DNA of 64,000 nucleotides from Alphaproteobacteria bacterium (GTDB lineage: Bacteria; Pseudomonadota; Alphaproteobacteria; Micavibrionales; Micavibrionaceae), in contig WGMJ01000019.1 of assembly GCA_016125135.1 (NCBI GenBank), positions 1-64,000 of the forward strand. The letters are read 5' to 3'. The translations under genes were made by a program, and so were the position numbers. Positions 26,340 through 34,010 of this stretch are shown here, piece by piece. Positions within the stretch are counted from its first letter, which is position 1, and every line of letters starts with the position of its first letter. A model generated the notes under the pieces. The model did not search any database, was not told where the DNA came from, and was given only the letters and a program-made list of their open reading frames with translations.

Positions 26340-27242
26340 CTATGCCGCGTGAAATAGATCACTTGTATAAAAATCAGACGGATTTTTTATATTTTTTTGT
26401 AGATTTATTTTCAGCTTCATCAACGCTTTTTGCTCGAGCTGTCTGACGCGCTCTTTGCTTATCCCGAGATCTTTTCCAAGCTCTTCCAGCGTAACCGTTT
26501 CGTGCTTCAGGTGACGCTCTTTAATGATTGTTTGCTCGCGGTCACTTAACTGCCCAAGGGCTTGTGCCAGCCATTTCGAGCGTGATTGCGCGTCCTTCAT
26601 GCCAATCACAATCTCTTCAGGGCTTGGGCCGTTATCGGCCAGCAGAGAACCAACTTCTTCTTCGTTATCATCGCTGAATGTCGCGTTCAAAGATTGATCG
26701 GAAGCGCGCATACGACCTTCCATCTCCTCAACTTCTTTTTTCGACACATTCAAGGCTTTCGCAACCTGTGTTTTACCGGCATCCGTTAAGTAGCCATCGG
26801 AAGAGCTTTCATTAATCTTGGCGCGCAAGCGACGCAAATTAAAGAACAGTGATTTATGCGCGGCTGTTGTACCTGTACGCACAATCGACCAATTCCGCAG
26901 CACGTAGTCTTGTATGCAGGAGCGGATCCACCAGGTCGCGTAGGTCGAGAAGCGGATATCACGCTCAGGCTCGAAACGGTTGACAGCTTGCAACAAGCCG
27001 ATATTGCCTTCTTGAATTAGATCACCAATAGGAAGGCCATAATTTTTGAATTTCGAGGCTGCAGAAACAACAAGGCGCATATAAGCCTTGATAAGCTCCT
27101 GCATCGCTTTTGCGTCCTGCCGGTCTCTCCAGGCATAAGCAAGCTCCTGTTCTCTTTCCTTGGTCAGAACAGGTTCATCCATCGCACTCTTGATATAAGC
27201 CAGATTTGCTTTCTGGGTTTGGGGGTCGTCTATATGGTTCAT
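26340..27242 (-). CDS. rpoH: RNA polymerase sigma-32 factor
   Basis: 300 residues from the ATG at 27242, chosen for the GAAGGA ribosome site upstream; an earlier in-frame start at 27266 adds 8 residues. Region 2 shows LIKAYMRLVVSAASKFKNYG, GNIGLLQAVNRFEPERDIRF and STYATWWIRSCIQDYVLRNW, and region 4 has LSDREQTIIKERHLK and LGKDLGISKERVRQLEQKA. The RpoH box (QKSLFFNLRRLR-like; here KSLFFNLRRLRAK) is present. It directs heat-shock transcription; dnaK and dnaJ lie 26 kb away in this window. Divergent from coaD. Confidence 0.95.
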   Translation of the reverse strand: MNHIDDPQTQKANLAYIKSAMDEPVLTKEREQELAYAWRDRQDAKAMQELIKAYMRLVVSAASKFKNYGLPIGDLIQEGNIGLLQAVNRFEPERDIRFSTYATWWIRSCIQDYVLRNWSIVRTGTTAAHKSLFFNLRRLRAKINESSSDGYLTDAGKTQVAKALNVSKKEVEEMEGRMRASDQSLNATFSDDNEEEVGSLLADNGPSPEEIVIGMKDAQSRSKWLAQALGQLSDREQTIIKERHLKHETVTLEELGKDLGISKERVRQLEQKALMKLKINLQKNIKNPSDFYTSDLFHAA

Positions 27243-27364
27243 TTTTTTATTCCTTCGAGAGTACATACGAATAAAACGGTGGAATGGATCAAAAACCCGC
27301 CAGTTTTATCCTTTTACATATATTAACCATTGATTTGCTGCATTTTTTGTGGTTTTTAAGGCGC

Positions 27365-27862
27365 ATGCGTATCGGTATTTATCCTGGAACTTTTGACCCT
27401 GTCACGAAGGGGCATCTCCATATAATTAAACGTGCCAGCAAGCTGGTGGATCATCTGATTGTGGCTGTGGCACCGAATGCCAAAAAAGCCCCGTTTTTTG
27501 ACCAGCGCGAGCGCGTTAACATGGTGCAGGAAGATATAGATAACCTGCACGACAAAGCGTGCCCTATCGTTGTCGAGGCGTTTGACGGGCTTTTGATCAA
27601 ATACGCCAAGGAAAAAGAAGCGGCCTGTATTTTCAGGGGTTTGCGGGCTGTGTCGGATTTCGAATTCGAATTCCAGATGACTGGTATGAACGCCAAGTTG
27701 GACCCTGAAATTGAAACAGTTTTTTTGATGGCGTCGGATAAATGGCAGTTTGTATCATCATCCTTCATCAAGGAAATCGGGGCTTTGGGCGGCAAGATTG
27801 AGGATTTCGTGACCCCACAGGTAGCGGCCAAACTACTGGATAAATACGCAAAAAATCCTTGA
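27365..27862 (+). CDS. coaD: Phosphopantetheine adenylyltransferase
   Basis: 165 residues from the ATG at 27365; earlier in-frame start gives 27 extra residues that do not match the family. Motifs: GIYPGTFDPVTKGHLHII (nucleotidyltransferase with TxGH), ACIFRGLRAVSDFEFEFQM, and SSSFIKEIGALGG. Catalyses the fourth step of CoA synthesis, 4'-phosphopantetheine plus ATP to dephospho-CoA. Length is standard for the family (about 160). The tRNA-Lys promoter overlaps its 3' end. Confidence 0.95.
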   Translation: MRIGIYPGTFDPVTKGHLHIIKRASKLVDHLIVAVAPNAKKAPFFDQRERVNMVQEDIDNLHDKACPIVVEAFDGLLIKYAKEKEAACIFRGLRAVSDFEFEFQMTGMNAKLDPEIETVFLMASDKWQFVSSSFIKEIGALGGKIEDFVTPQVAAKLLDKYAKNP

Positions 27863-27887
27863 CCTTTCCCTAAGATCTTAATATTCA
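27859..27887 (+). promoter_or_regulatory. Candidate promoter of tRNA-Lys/tRNA-Val
   Basis: TTGACC at 27859-27864 (overlapping the coaD stop codon) and TATTCA at 27882-27887 with a 17-bp spacer, about 20 bp before the tRNA-Lys gene. The -35 box matches sigma-70 well, the -10 only partly. Confidence 0.4.
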
Positions 27888-27908
27888 TACCGTTCGTAAA
27901 AATGAAGT

Positions 27909-27984
27909 GACAGCTTAGCTCAGCCGGTAGAGCACGTGACTTTTAATCATGTGGCCCCGGGTTCGAATCCCGGAGCTGTCACCA
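27909..27984 (+). tRNA. tRNA-Lys (TTT)
   Basis: Complete cloverleaf: acceptor GACAGCT/AGCTGTC, D-stem GCTC, anticodon loop CTTTTAA (anticodon TTT), T-arm with GGTTCGAATCC, discriminator A and encoded CCA. 76 nt. Confidence 0.95.
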
Positions 27985-28008
27985 TTTTTATGATCCGCTT
28001 GTTTTGGC

Positions 28009-28083
<75 letters not shown>

Positions 28084-28164
28084 TTTTTCCCTTTTTTGTA
28101 AATTATGGTTCCACACGCTGATGAGCAGCTTGGCTGCATTTGCGCATTTTGTTACTTTGATCGT

Positions 28165-28896
28165 ATGGAACAGAAATGGGACTTTAAGTCTTCCGATGGC
28201 GCTGCGATTTATGGCGTAAAGAATAGTGTTGCCGCTGCTGACGCTGCAATATTTATGGTGCACGGATTGATGTGCAATATGTACGAATATGCATTCAAGC
28301 GTGCGGCTGATTATTTTGAGCGTGATTATGATGTCTATCGTTTCAACTTATATGACGGAAGAGATGGCGCACGCTGTTTAAACGACTGTTCGTTAACAAC
28401 GCACGCCAATGACTTAATTGATGTTCTGAATAGTTTTTCACGAGAATATAAAAAAGTGTTTCTTATTGGCCATAGCTACGGCGGAACAGCCGTGATGCTG
28501 GCCAATATCAAGGGCGTTACGGCCGTAAGCCTGTGGGACCCTTCATATGATTTGACGAGAACACAAAAGGCTTTTTCAAAAAAGCATGTGGAAGAGAGGG
28601 ATTTGTATTCTCTTAACAGGGGAATAAGCCAGCTGCTTGGCAAGGGCATGTTCGAGCAGGCAGGAAGCTTGACGCAGGAAGCATGTGAAGCGCTTTCTTC
28701 TGAGTTTCAATCTCCTGTGCAGGTGCTCAGCGCTGAAAACGCCATGTGCGCGAAGGATAAGGATTCCTTTCATTCTTATTGCGCACATCCATCTGTACGT
28801 GAAGTTATCAAAGGGGCAGATCATTATTTCAGGGAGGGGAACAGCTGCGATATTCTTTTAGAGAAAACCGAAGAATGGTTTAGGCGGTTCCTCTAG
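28165..28896 (+). CDS. Alpha/beta hydrolase
   Basis: 243 residues from the ATG at 28165; an in-frame ATG at 28105 would add 20, and neither has a clear ribosome site. Alpha/beta-hydrolase signatures: oxyanion segment FMVHGLMCNMYEY, nucleophile elbow IGHSYGGTA (Ser), an acid in SLWDPSYD, and a late His in KGADHYFREG. No signal peptide. Substrate unknown. It ends 3 bp from the convergent hypothetical gene. Confidence 0.8.
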   Translation: MEQKWDFKSSDGAAIYGVKNSVAAADAAIFMVHGLMCNMYEYAFKRAADYFERDYDVYRFNLYDGRDGARCLNDCSLTTHANDLIDVLNSFSREYKKVFLIGHSYGGTAVMLANIKGVTAVSLWDPSYDLTRTQKAFSKKHVEERDLYSLNRGISQLLGKGMFEQAGSLTQEACEALSSEFQSPVQVLSAENAMCAKDKDSFHSYCAHPSVREVIKGADHYFREGNSCDILLEKTEEWFRRFL

Positions 28897-28899
28897 TGA

Positions 28900-29817
28900 T
28901 TATTTCGGCCCGAAAAGGTTCACGACGTTCACGCGGCGTTTGACCTGTATTTCGTTTTGAATAGCGGCAAGGGCTGCTTCAGCAGCTTCTCTTGTGTCAT
29001 ACGCTTCAGGGTAGAATTGCGTATAATTCTGGTCATTAAAGGCGTGTGTATCGCCGGTGGCATGAAATCTGACATGTCTGAACCGGCTTCCCTGGCTTGC
29101 GCAGTTCGAGGATACTATTTTCTGGATACGCTGCTGGTACTCTGTCATGCCCTCCAGCGTCTGATCATCAAGCATGTAGCTGTAATAGGCTAGGTGATCA
29201 TAAGCATCAGGCGCGTCTACCACGCCGAAGGTGCCAAAATTTGCCGCGTAGATTGTTATCTCTCTGATGCCTAGATCTGTGCTTTTTGCTTCCGGCGGTA
29301 ATGCGTCATAAACATCTTGCATCACAGCGCCCAGAAGCTGTGCAGGGCTGCATATTAAATATGCCTTCTCGCCCATCTGCACAACCGGCGGCATAATCAT
29401 CTCTTCAGGGAGCTCTTTGACAATGACCTGCTTTATTGTTGTTGCGGCTTTCAGGAACTCACCGCGTCTGGCTTCGGCGGCGGCAATTAGATCGGGGAAT
29501 TGTGCTCTCACCAGGTCATTCCCGCCAAGCTTATCAATTAATGCGACTTGCGCTGCAAAATATTCTCCGCGTGTTTCCTGACAGGCGGCTACGGCATCCG
29601 CTACTGTTTCATATCTGCCTGCGATAGGGTTGGCTTTGCCGATGACTTCAAGCACTGTAATTTTGTCTGGTATCTCTGCGTCTATAATTGTCTCGAGATG
29701 ACGCGCGCTGTCATCAAGCGAGTCAAAGGCTTCAGTGCAATAGCCGGTAAAGGCAATGCCCAGCGCATAGCATGTGCCGTGCTTTTCCCTGATCTCCGCT
29801 GCCGATGTTTTTGCCAT
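28900..29817 (-). CDS. Hypothetical protein
   Basis: 305 residues from the ATG at 29817; earlier in-frame start would add 44 residues unlike the body and overlaps the ald leader. Soluble, rich in Ala/Glu, mainly helical, without signal peptide. Contains AFTGYCTEAFDSLDDSARH and a C-terminal AFNDQNYTQFYPEAYDTRE segment. I do not recognise a family. Divergent from ald by 131 bp. Confidence 0.75.
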   Translation of the reverse strand: MAKTSAAEIREKHGTCYALGIAFTGYCTEAFDSLDDSARHLETIIDAEIPDKITVLEVIGKANPIAGRYETVADAVAACQETRGEYFAAQVALIDKLGGNDLVRAQFPDLIAAAEARRGEFLKAATTIKQVIVKELPEEMIMPPVVQMGEKAYLICSPAQLLGAVMQDVYDALPPEAKSTDLGIREITIYAANFGTFGVVDAPDAYDHLAYYSYMLDDQTLEGMTEYQQRIQKIVSSNCASQGSRFRHVRFHATGDTHAFNDQNYTQFYPEAYDTREAAEAALAAIQNEIQVKRRVNVVNLFGPK

Positions 29818-29948
29818 AATGCAGACTAAGGGAATGAGCCTCCGCACGTCAAGCAAATAAATATTAATGGCTTGATATTGCGCTGCTACTGGCAGAGATG
29901 CGTCGCATCTGGTACTTAATAAAGCGCAAAATACAGGAGTAAAAACCA

Positions 29949-31058
29949 ATGCTTGTCGGCGTACCTAAGGAAATCAAGAAACAAGAACACCGCGTCGGGA
30001 TGGTGCCATCCGCGGTTGGGGAAATGGTGAAGCACGGCCACAAAGTGCTGGTGGAAACAGGTGCTGGTGCCGGCATTAATTTTTCGGACGAAGAATATAA
30101 AAAAGCCGGTGCTGAAATTGCTGCTAATGCCGCCGATATTTTCGCCAAGGCTGATATGATTATAAAAGTGAAAGAGCCGCAGCCGAACGAATGTGCGATG
30201 CTCCGCGAAAACCAAATTCTTTTCACCTATTTACATTTGGCAGCTGATAAAGACCAAGCGCTCGCACTTCAAAAATCAAAATCAATCTGTATTGCTTATG
30301 AAACCGTTACAGGTTTTGACGGGCGCGGCTTGCCACTGCTTGCACCAATGAGCGAGATTGCAGGGCGTTTATCAGCGCAGATTGGCGCTGATTATTTGAT
30401 GAAGCACAAAGGCGGCTTAGGTCGCTTGATGGGCGGCGTGCCCGGTGTGCAACCTGCAACAGTGCTTGTGTTGGGCGGTGGTGTATCAGGCTTTAACGCA
30501 GCACGCATGGCTGTAGGTTTGGGCGCGAAGGTCACAATATTCGAACGCTCACCAGAACGTCTCCGTTTCCTTGATGATTACTTCGAAGGCCGCGCAACAA
30601 TTATCTATTCAACAGCAAGTGATATTGAAGCTGCATTGCCTGAAGCGGATGTTGTTATTGGTGCTGTTCTTATCCCCGGTGCATCAGCGCCAAGGCTTAT
30701 TACAAAGCCTATGCTGAAGACAATGAAAAAGGGCAGTGTGCTTGTTGATATTGCGATCGACCAAGGCGGCTGTTTTGAAACCAGTAAACCCACCACCCAT
30801 GGCGAGCCAACCTATGTGGTGGATGATGTTGTCCATTATTGTGTGGCGAACATGCCGGGGGCCGTCCCGCTGAGTTCGGCGCTGGCGCTCAACCAAGCCG
30901 TTCTGCCCTATGCCCTTGCTTTAGCTGATAAAGGCTGGCAGGCCGCCCTGAAGGATATACCGGGCTTTGCCCCTGGCCTGAATGTGGCTTTTGGCAAGAT
31001 TACGCATAAAGGTGTTGCGGAATCCCTGAATTTGCCCTATGAAAGCGTTTCCTTATAG
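29949..31058 (+). CDS. ald: Alanine dehydrogenase
   Basis: 369 residues. Full-length AlaDH: N-terminal MLVGVPKEIKKQEHRVGM, Lys/His active-site region IKVKEPQPNE and TYLHLAADK, NAD-binding glycine motif VLVLGGGVSGFNAARMAVGLG, and IAIDQGGCFETSKPTTH near the C-terminal half. NAD-dependent interconversion of L-alanine with pyruvate and ammonia. Standard length. The following tRNA-Asp starts 24 bp after its stop. Confidence 0.95.
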   Translation: MLVGVPKEIKKQEHRVGMVPSAVGEMVKHGHKVLVETGAGAGINFSDEEYKKAGAEIAANAADIFAKADMIIKVKEPQPNECAMLRENQILFTYLHLAADKDQALALQKSKSICIAYETVTGFDGRGLPLLAPMSEIAGRLSAQIGADYLMKHKGGLGRLMGGVPGVQPATVLVLGGGVSGFNAARMAVGLGAKVTIFERSPERLRFLDDYFEGRATIIYSTASDIEAALPEADVVIGAVLIPGASAPRLITKPMLKTMKKGSVLVDIAIDQGGCFETSKPTTHGEPTYVVDDVVHYCVANMPGAVPLSSALALNQAVLPYALALADKGWQAALKDIPGFAPGLNVAFGKITHKGVAESLNLPYESVSL

Positions 31059-31059
31059 G
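31032..31059 (+). promoter_or_regulatory. Candidate promoter of tRNA-Asp
   Basis: TTGCCC (31032-31037) and TATAGG (31054-31059) with a 16-bp spacer, inside the 3' end of ald and 23 bp before the tRNA-Asp. Moderately good sigma-70 match. Confidence 0.3.
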
Positions 31060-31082
31060 GGAATCCCTGTCGGGACCGGTGC

Positions 31083-31159
31083 GCGGACGTAGTTCAGCCG
31101 GTTAGAACGCCTGCCTGTCACGCAGGAGGTCGCGGGTTCGAGTCCCGTCGTTCGCGCCA
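31083..31159 (+). tRNA. tRNA-Asp (GTC), island integration target
   Basis: Acceptor GCGGACG/CGTTCGC, anticodon stem CCTGC/GCAGG with loop CTGTCAC (anticodon GTC), T-loop GTTCGAGTC, discriminator G and encoded CCA. The 3' half is duplicated at 40112-40163, which marks it as the attachment site of the island. The intact tRNA is at the left end. Confidence 0.95.
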
Positions 31160-31162
31160 TTT
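31111..31162 (+). repeat. attL: 52-bp direct repeat in tRNA-Asp
   Basis: From CTGCCTGTCACG within the anticodon arm through the CCA and two more T residues; identical over 52 bp to 40112-40163. This is the crossover core of tRNA-targeting integrases. Confidence 0.93.
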
Positions 31163-31204
31163 ATTTCAAAGGGTTAGTGATAGCCCACGCAATTCAGCTC
31201 TTTC

Positions 31205-31226
31205 AAAAGTCACCTATAAGTCACCA
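31205..31226 (+). repeat. Left integrase arm-type site
   Basis: AAAAGTCACC then TATAAGTCACCA: two AAGTCACC units 11 bp apart. It matches the repeat at 39974-39995 at 21 of 22 positions in the same orientation. Spacing of one helical turn fits arm-binding sites of a P4-type integrase (inference). Confidence 0.6.
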
Positions 31227-31285
31227 GCAGAATAACTGAATCTTTCACTCTGGTTTTATTTCAGTATCAAACCTATATTTGTTGC

Positions 31286-31987
31286 ATGATTGCAACTAAC
31301 CCAGACAATTTAAGCGATAAAGCAATTTTAAACGGCCTTACACTTTGGGAGGCCATTTTTAGCTTCGGTAGCCCCGCATTAGTGGAATCTGCCCAAATGG
31401 GCCAGCAGGCTGTAAAAGCCCCTGAAATGAAAAATATGGGCTTTTGGGACATAATAGGGGCGGCAGGGTCAACTATTGTCCAGCTTCAGCATAACCATGG
31501 CCGCCAAGCGGAGATAATAAAAGAATTAAAATCTGAAATCCTTGGTTTAATTAAAAAAGCGGATTTAATGGCTTTTGGCTATAAAGAACCTCGCGAAATT
31601 GATGATGCCCCTATAAAAATCCCGCCTGATTTATTTTTGAACGGTGAAATAAACTGGAATAATTCAGAATTAAAAAATAGAAACTTCGAATTTTCAGCAA
31701 TTAGAATTTTTTCAAATAATCATTTTATGGCGCCAGAAAAATTAAATGCTGACAAAAAAGAAATTAAAATAAAAAATAACTTTAGTGAAATTGAGCCTGA
31801 TCGGCATATTGATGAAAAACGCGCAGCCGAATATTTGGGAATTTCCTACAAAACATTACAAGGTTACCGTGTAAAAGGCGGCGGGCCTGAATTTGTAAAA
31901 ATAGGTAAAAAAACCGTGCGCTATAAATTCAGCGATTTACAAAAATGGACTGAAAATAAAAAAAAGAAAAATACTTCGCAAAATTAA
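31286..31987 (+). CDS. Helix-turn-helix excisionase-like protein of the island
   Basis: 233 residues, Lys/Asn/Ile-rich. The N-terminal 170 residues are unrecognised (LTLWEAIFSFGSPALVES, LQHNHGRQAEIIKELKSEI). The C-terminal 55 residues form a MerR/AlpA-like HTH_17 domain (HIDEKRAAEYLGISYKTLQG, PEFVKIGKKTVRYKFSDL). Location just inside attL, next to arm sites, suggests an excisionase or regulator of integrase. No strong ribosome site. It ends overlapping the convergent DUF2971 gene by 4 bp. Confidence 0.7.
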   Translation: MIATNPDNLSDKAILNGLTLWEAIFSFGSPALVESAQMGQQAVKAPEMKNMGFWDIIGAAGSTIVQLQHNHGRQAEIIKELKSEILGLIKKADLMAFGYKEPREIDDAPIKIPPDLFLNGEINWNNSELKNRNFEFSAIRIFSNNHFMAPEKLNADKKEIKIKNNFSEIEPDRHIDEKRAAEYLGISYKTLQGYRVKGGGPEFVKIGKKTVRYKFSDLQKWTENKKKKNTSQN

Positions 31988-33015
31988 CTCCTGAGCGGAA
32001 TATCTGAAATATATATTTTTTCTTCTGGTTCTCGAATGCCTGCGTTCTTGAGTATATCTACGAATGCCTTTTTAATTGCTAAAGGAAACTCTGTCGGCCC
32101 TATGATAACTCTGTCTAACAATTGAGGGACTTCTATATTAAATAGGTTTATGAAAAGGTTGTTTTTTAGAGGAACCCTATAAACTGTTTGCGGGGTTGAG
32201 TTTATGCATTCAACCGATTTTTTTATATGTCGGGTTTCGCCATCAATTTTTGGCGTGTATAACAATCGCCATTCTAATTCCTCTTTAAACCCGGGATGCT
32301 TAGTGCAGATTGATGCATATTTGAGTGAATTAAAAATATAGCCAACAAGGTGTTGTTTATTAAATCCCCTAAGAAATATTTTTTCATCTCTAATATTTTC
32401 TGCGATTTTATTAAGGCGTAAGCTAAAATTCTCATCATTTAAGTACTCAACTGGACTTGCTGCAATAGGAGAGTTATCCTCAGCAGATAAAAATGCATGG
32501 TTTTTTATAACTATGGCAACGCCATTTTTGCCGCCGTAGGCTCTCCACATAGATAAGCGACCGTTAATGTCTTCAGCATTTTTGTGTTCTGAAAAGCAAG
32601 AAAGATAGGTTCCATATTTTAATTCTGATTGCCACCCATTAAAGAAATTTTGTACCTCTTCAGAAAAGTTGGGGTATATTTCATCCAAGGCCAATTTCAA
32701 ACCATTTTTAGCGAAAGTTTTTTCATCGGCCTCCTTTTTATTATAAGCAGTTCTTAGGCAGCCTAACCCATGTTCAACTTCCATAAAATCATTCATGCAG
32801 GATGCTTCACGCATCCAAATTTCCTTATTTCTGATTATACTGGTTGCACATTCGGCCGTAGTATAATGCACAAAGCGAGTATTATTTTTTTGAACTAGAT
32901 TTCTACGCTCTACATAGAATGGAAATAAAATATTTTCTAGCTTTGTAAAATCTTCTTTTGAGTTCATTTTATATCGTAGACTTAAGGTGTTTTCATGTTT
33001 GTCCAGACAAAACAT
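31984..33015 (-). CDS. DUF2971-domain protein
   Basis: 343 residues; an internal ATG at 32967 is an equally good start. Pattern of DUF2971: FVHYTTAECATSIIRNKEIWMREASCMNDFMEVEHG in the N-terminal third, CFSEHKNAEDINGRLSMWRAYG, and GVAIVIKNHAF. The family is frequent on genomic islands and in defence neighbourhoods, but its biochemical role is not established. It is the only minus-strand gene in the middle of the island, AT-rich, and faces away from the metalloprotease. Confidence 0.85.
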   Translation of the reverse strand: MFCLDKHENTLSLRYKMNSKEDFTKLENILFPFYVERRNLVQKNNTRFVHYTTAECATSIIRNKEIWMREASCMNDFMEVEHGLGCLRTAYNKKEADEKTFAKNGLKLALDEIYPNFSEEVQNFFNGWQSELKYGTYLSCFSEHKNAEDINGRLSMWRAYGGKNGVAIVIKNHAFLSAEDNSPIAASPVEYLNDENFSLRLNKIAENIRDEKIFLRGFNKQHLVGYIFNSLKYASICTKHPGFKEELEWRLLYTPKIDGETRHIKKSVECINSTPQTVYRVPLKNNLFINLFNIEVPQLLDRVIIGPTEFPLAIKKAFVDILKNAGIREPEEKIYISDIPLRS

Positions 33016-33323
33016 ACTTTTTAAACGAGTACAACATCTCTATGGGCATTTAATGTAACGATTTCTTCGTTGGTTGACTAACTAACTAATCATCCCGCCT
33101 CTTAAGTCTTTTCTACATAAAAAGGTAGAGCGGAGGAGCTTTAACCTATCATGAAAGGAGGATGAGGGCAGCTATAGGGCGGTTGGGAGAATTATTCGTA
33201 CAACTTTGGATTTATACGGTTTTTAGTTGTGAATATGGCACTATATAGCAATTTTATACCCGTTGAGGATTTGGTACAAATCGGGTATAGACTCTCTAGA
33301 TTTAAAAGTTTTTGGGGGGTTTC
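33016..33323. other. Intergenic region before the exported protein
   Basis: 308 bp, AT-rich, upstream of both the DUF2971 gene and the exported-protein gene, so it must hold promoters for both. I see a short GACTAACTAACTAATC direct repeat, an AAAGGAGGATGAGG patch without a usable frame, and an ATACCCG/CGGGTAT inverted pair at about 33257-33291. No gene found. Confidence 0.3.
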
Positions 33324-33950
33324 ATGCGAAATGTTATTTGCACGCTATGCTTAGTGATGAGCATTTTTTTCTTTACTCTGAATGTTTGTGCTGAGGATGC
33401 GGGCCAAATTGCAACAACTACTAATGGCGTTATAGTCAACGATCCAAATAATCAAAATCATGCTAACAATTCAGAGAAACTTAAATCTGCTCTAGATAGA
33501 GCTATAAAGGCAGGGGCGCACCCTGTTTATCGCACTAATATTCAGAACTATTATAAGATTTCACATGCGGTTTTAATTATTGATACAGATTGGCTTGAGG
33601 TAAAAAATTTCTCTTTTCTTGAAAATAAGAAGCTTTATCAACATGCATGTTCAGTTATAGATGGATATAAAAAAGAAAAACAATACGGCGTATATCATTG
33701 CGGCGCTACCCAAAATGCGGGCACAAAAGAAAAGCAAATGGATGTTTATCTTAAGATAAAAGTTAGACGTGAGGGCCAGTTTAAATGGATTGAAATTTCA
33801 CAAACCTCACAACGTTTTGAGCCAGTTAGATCAATTAAAGAAGCTGCTCACTTTTTTGTTGCACCTCTAGGAGATGATTCTAAGGAAAATGAAAAAAGGT
33901 TTTTTAAGTCGTTTGATGACGCGCTCGAAGTATTTCAAAAAATAAATTAA
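33324..33950 (+). CDS. Exported hypothetical protein beside the RTX metalloprotease
   Basis: 208 residues from the ATG at 33324; an in-frame TTG 12 bp upstream is rejected since the G-rich run before the ATG can serve as ribosome site. Signal peptide ends about NVCA/EDAG. The mature part (TTNGVIVNDPNNQNHANNS then KYYKIS-like NYYKISHAVLIIDTDWLEV, CSVIDGYKKEKQYGVYHCG) has a Cys pair and no family I recognise. It ends 17 bp before the protease start and is probably co-transcribed. Serralysin genes are often paired with a small periplasmic inhibitor; this one is larger and unlike those I know, so inhibitor or immunity function is only a guess. Confidence 0.7.
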   Translation: MRNVICTLCLVMSIFFFTLNVCAEDAGQIATTTNGVIVNDPNNQNHANNSEKLKSALDRAIKAGAHPVYRTNIQNYYKISHAVLIIDTDWLEVKNFSFLENKKLYQHACSVIDGYKKEKQYGVYHCGATQNAGTKEKQMDVYLKIKVRREGQFKWIEISQTSQRFEPVRSIKEAAHFFVAPLGDDSKENEKRFFKSFDDALEVFQKIN

Positions 33951-34001
33951 TAAAGTGAGGAAATAAAATGGACTGGGAATTGCTAAAAAGTGGATACATT
34001 T

Positions 34002-34010
34002 GGGGGGGGG
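34002..34010 (+). repeat. G9 homopolymer at the 5' end of the protease gene
   Basis: Nine consecutive G, 12 codons after the ribosome-site-supported ATG. In the present length the ATG frame leads out of the protease frame; ten G would join them. Poly-G tracts of this length are typical phase-variation sites and also a known source of homopolymer sequencing error. Confidence 0.8.
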
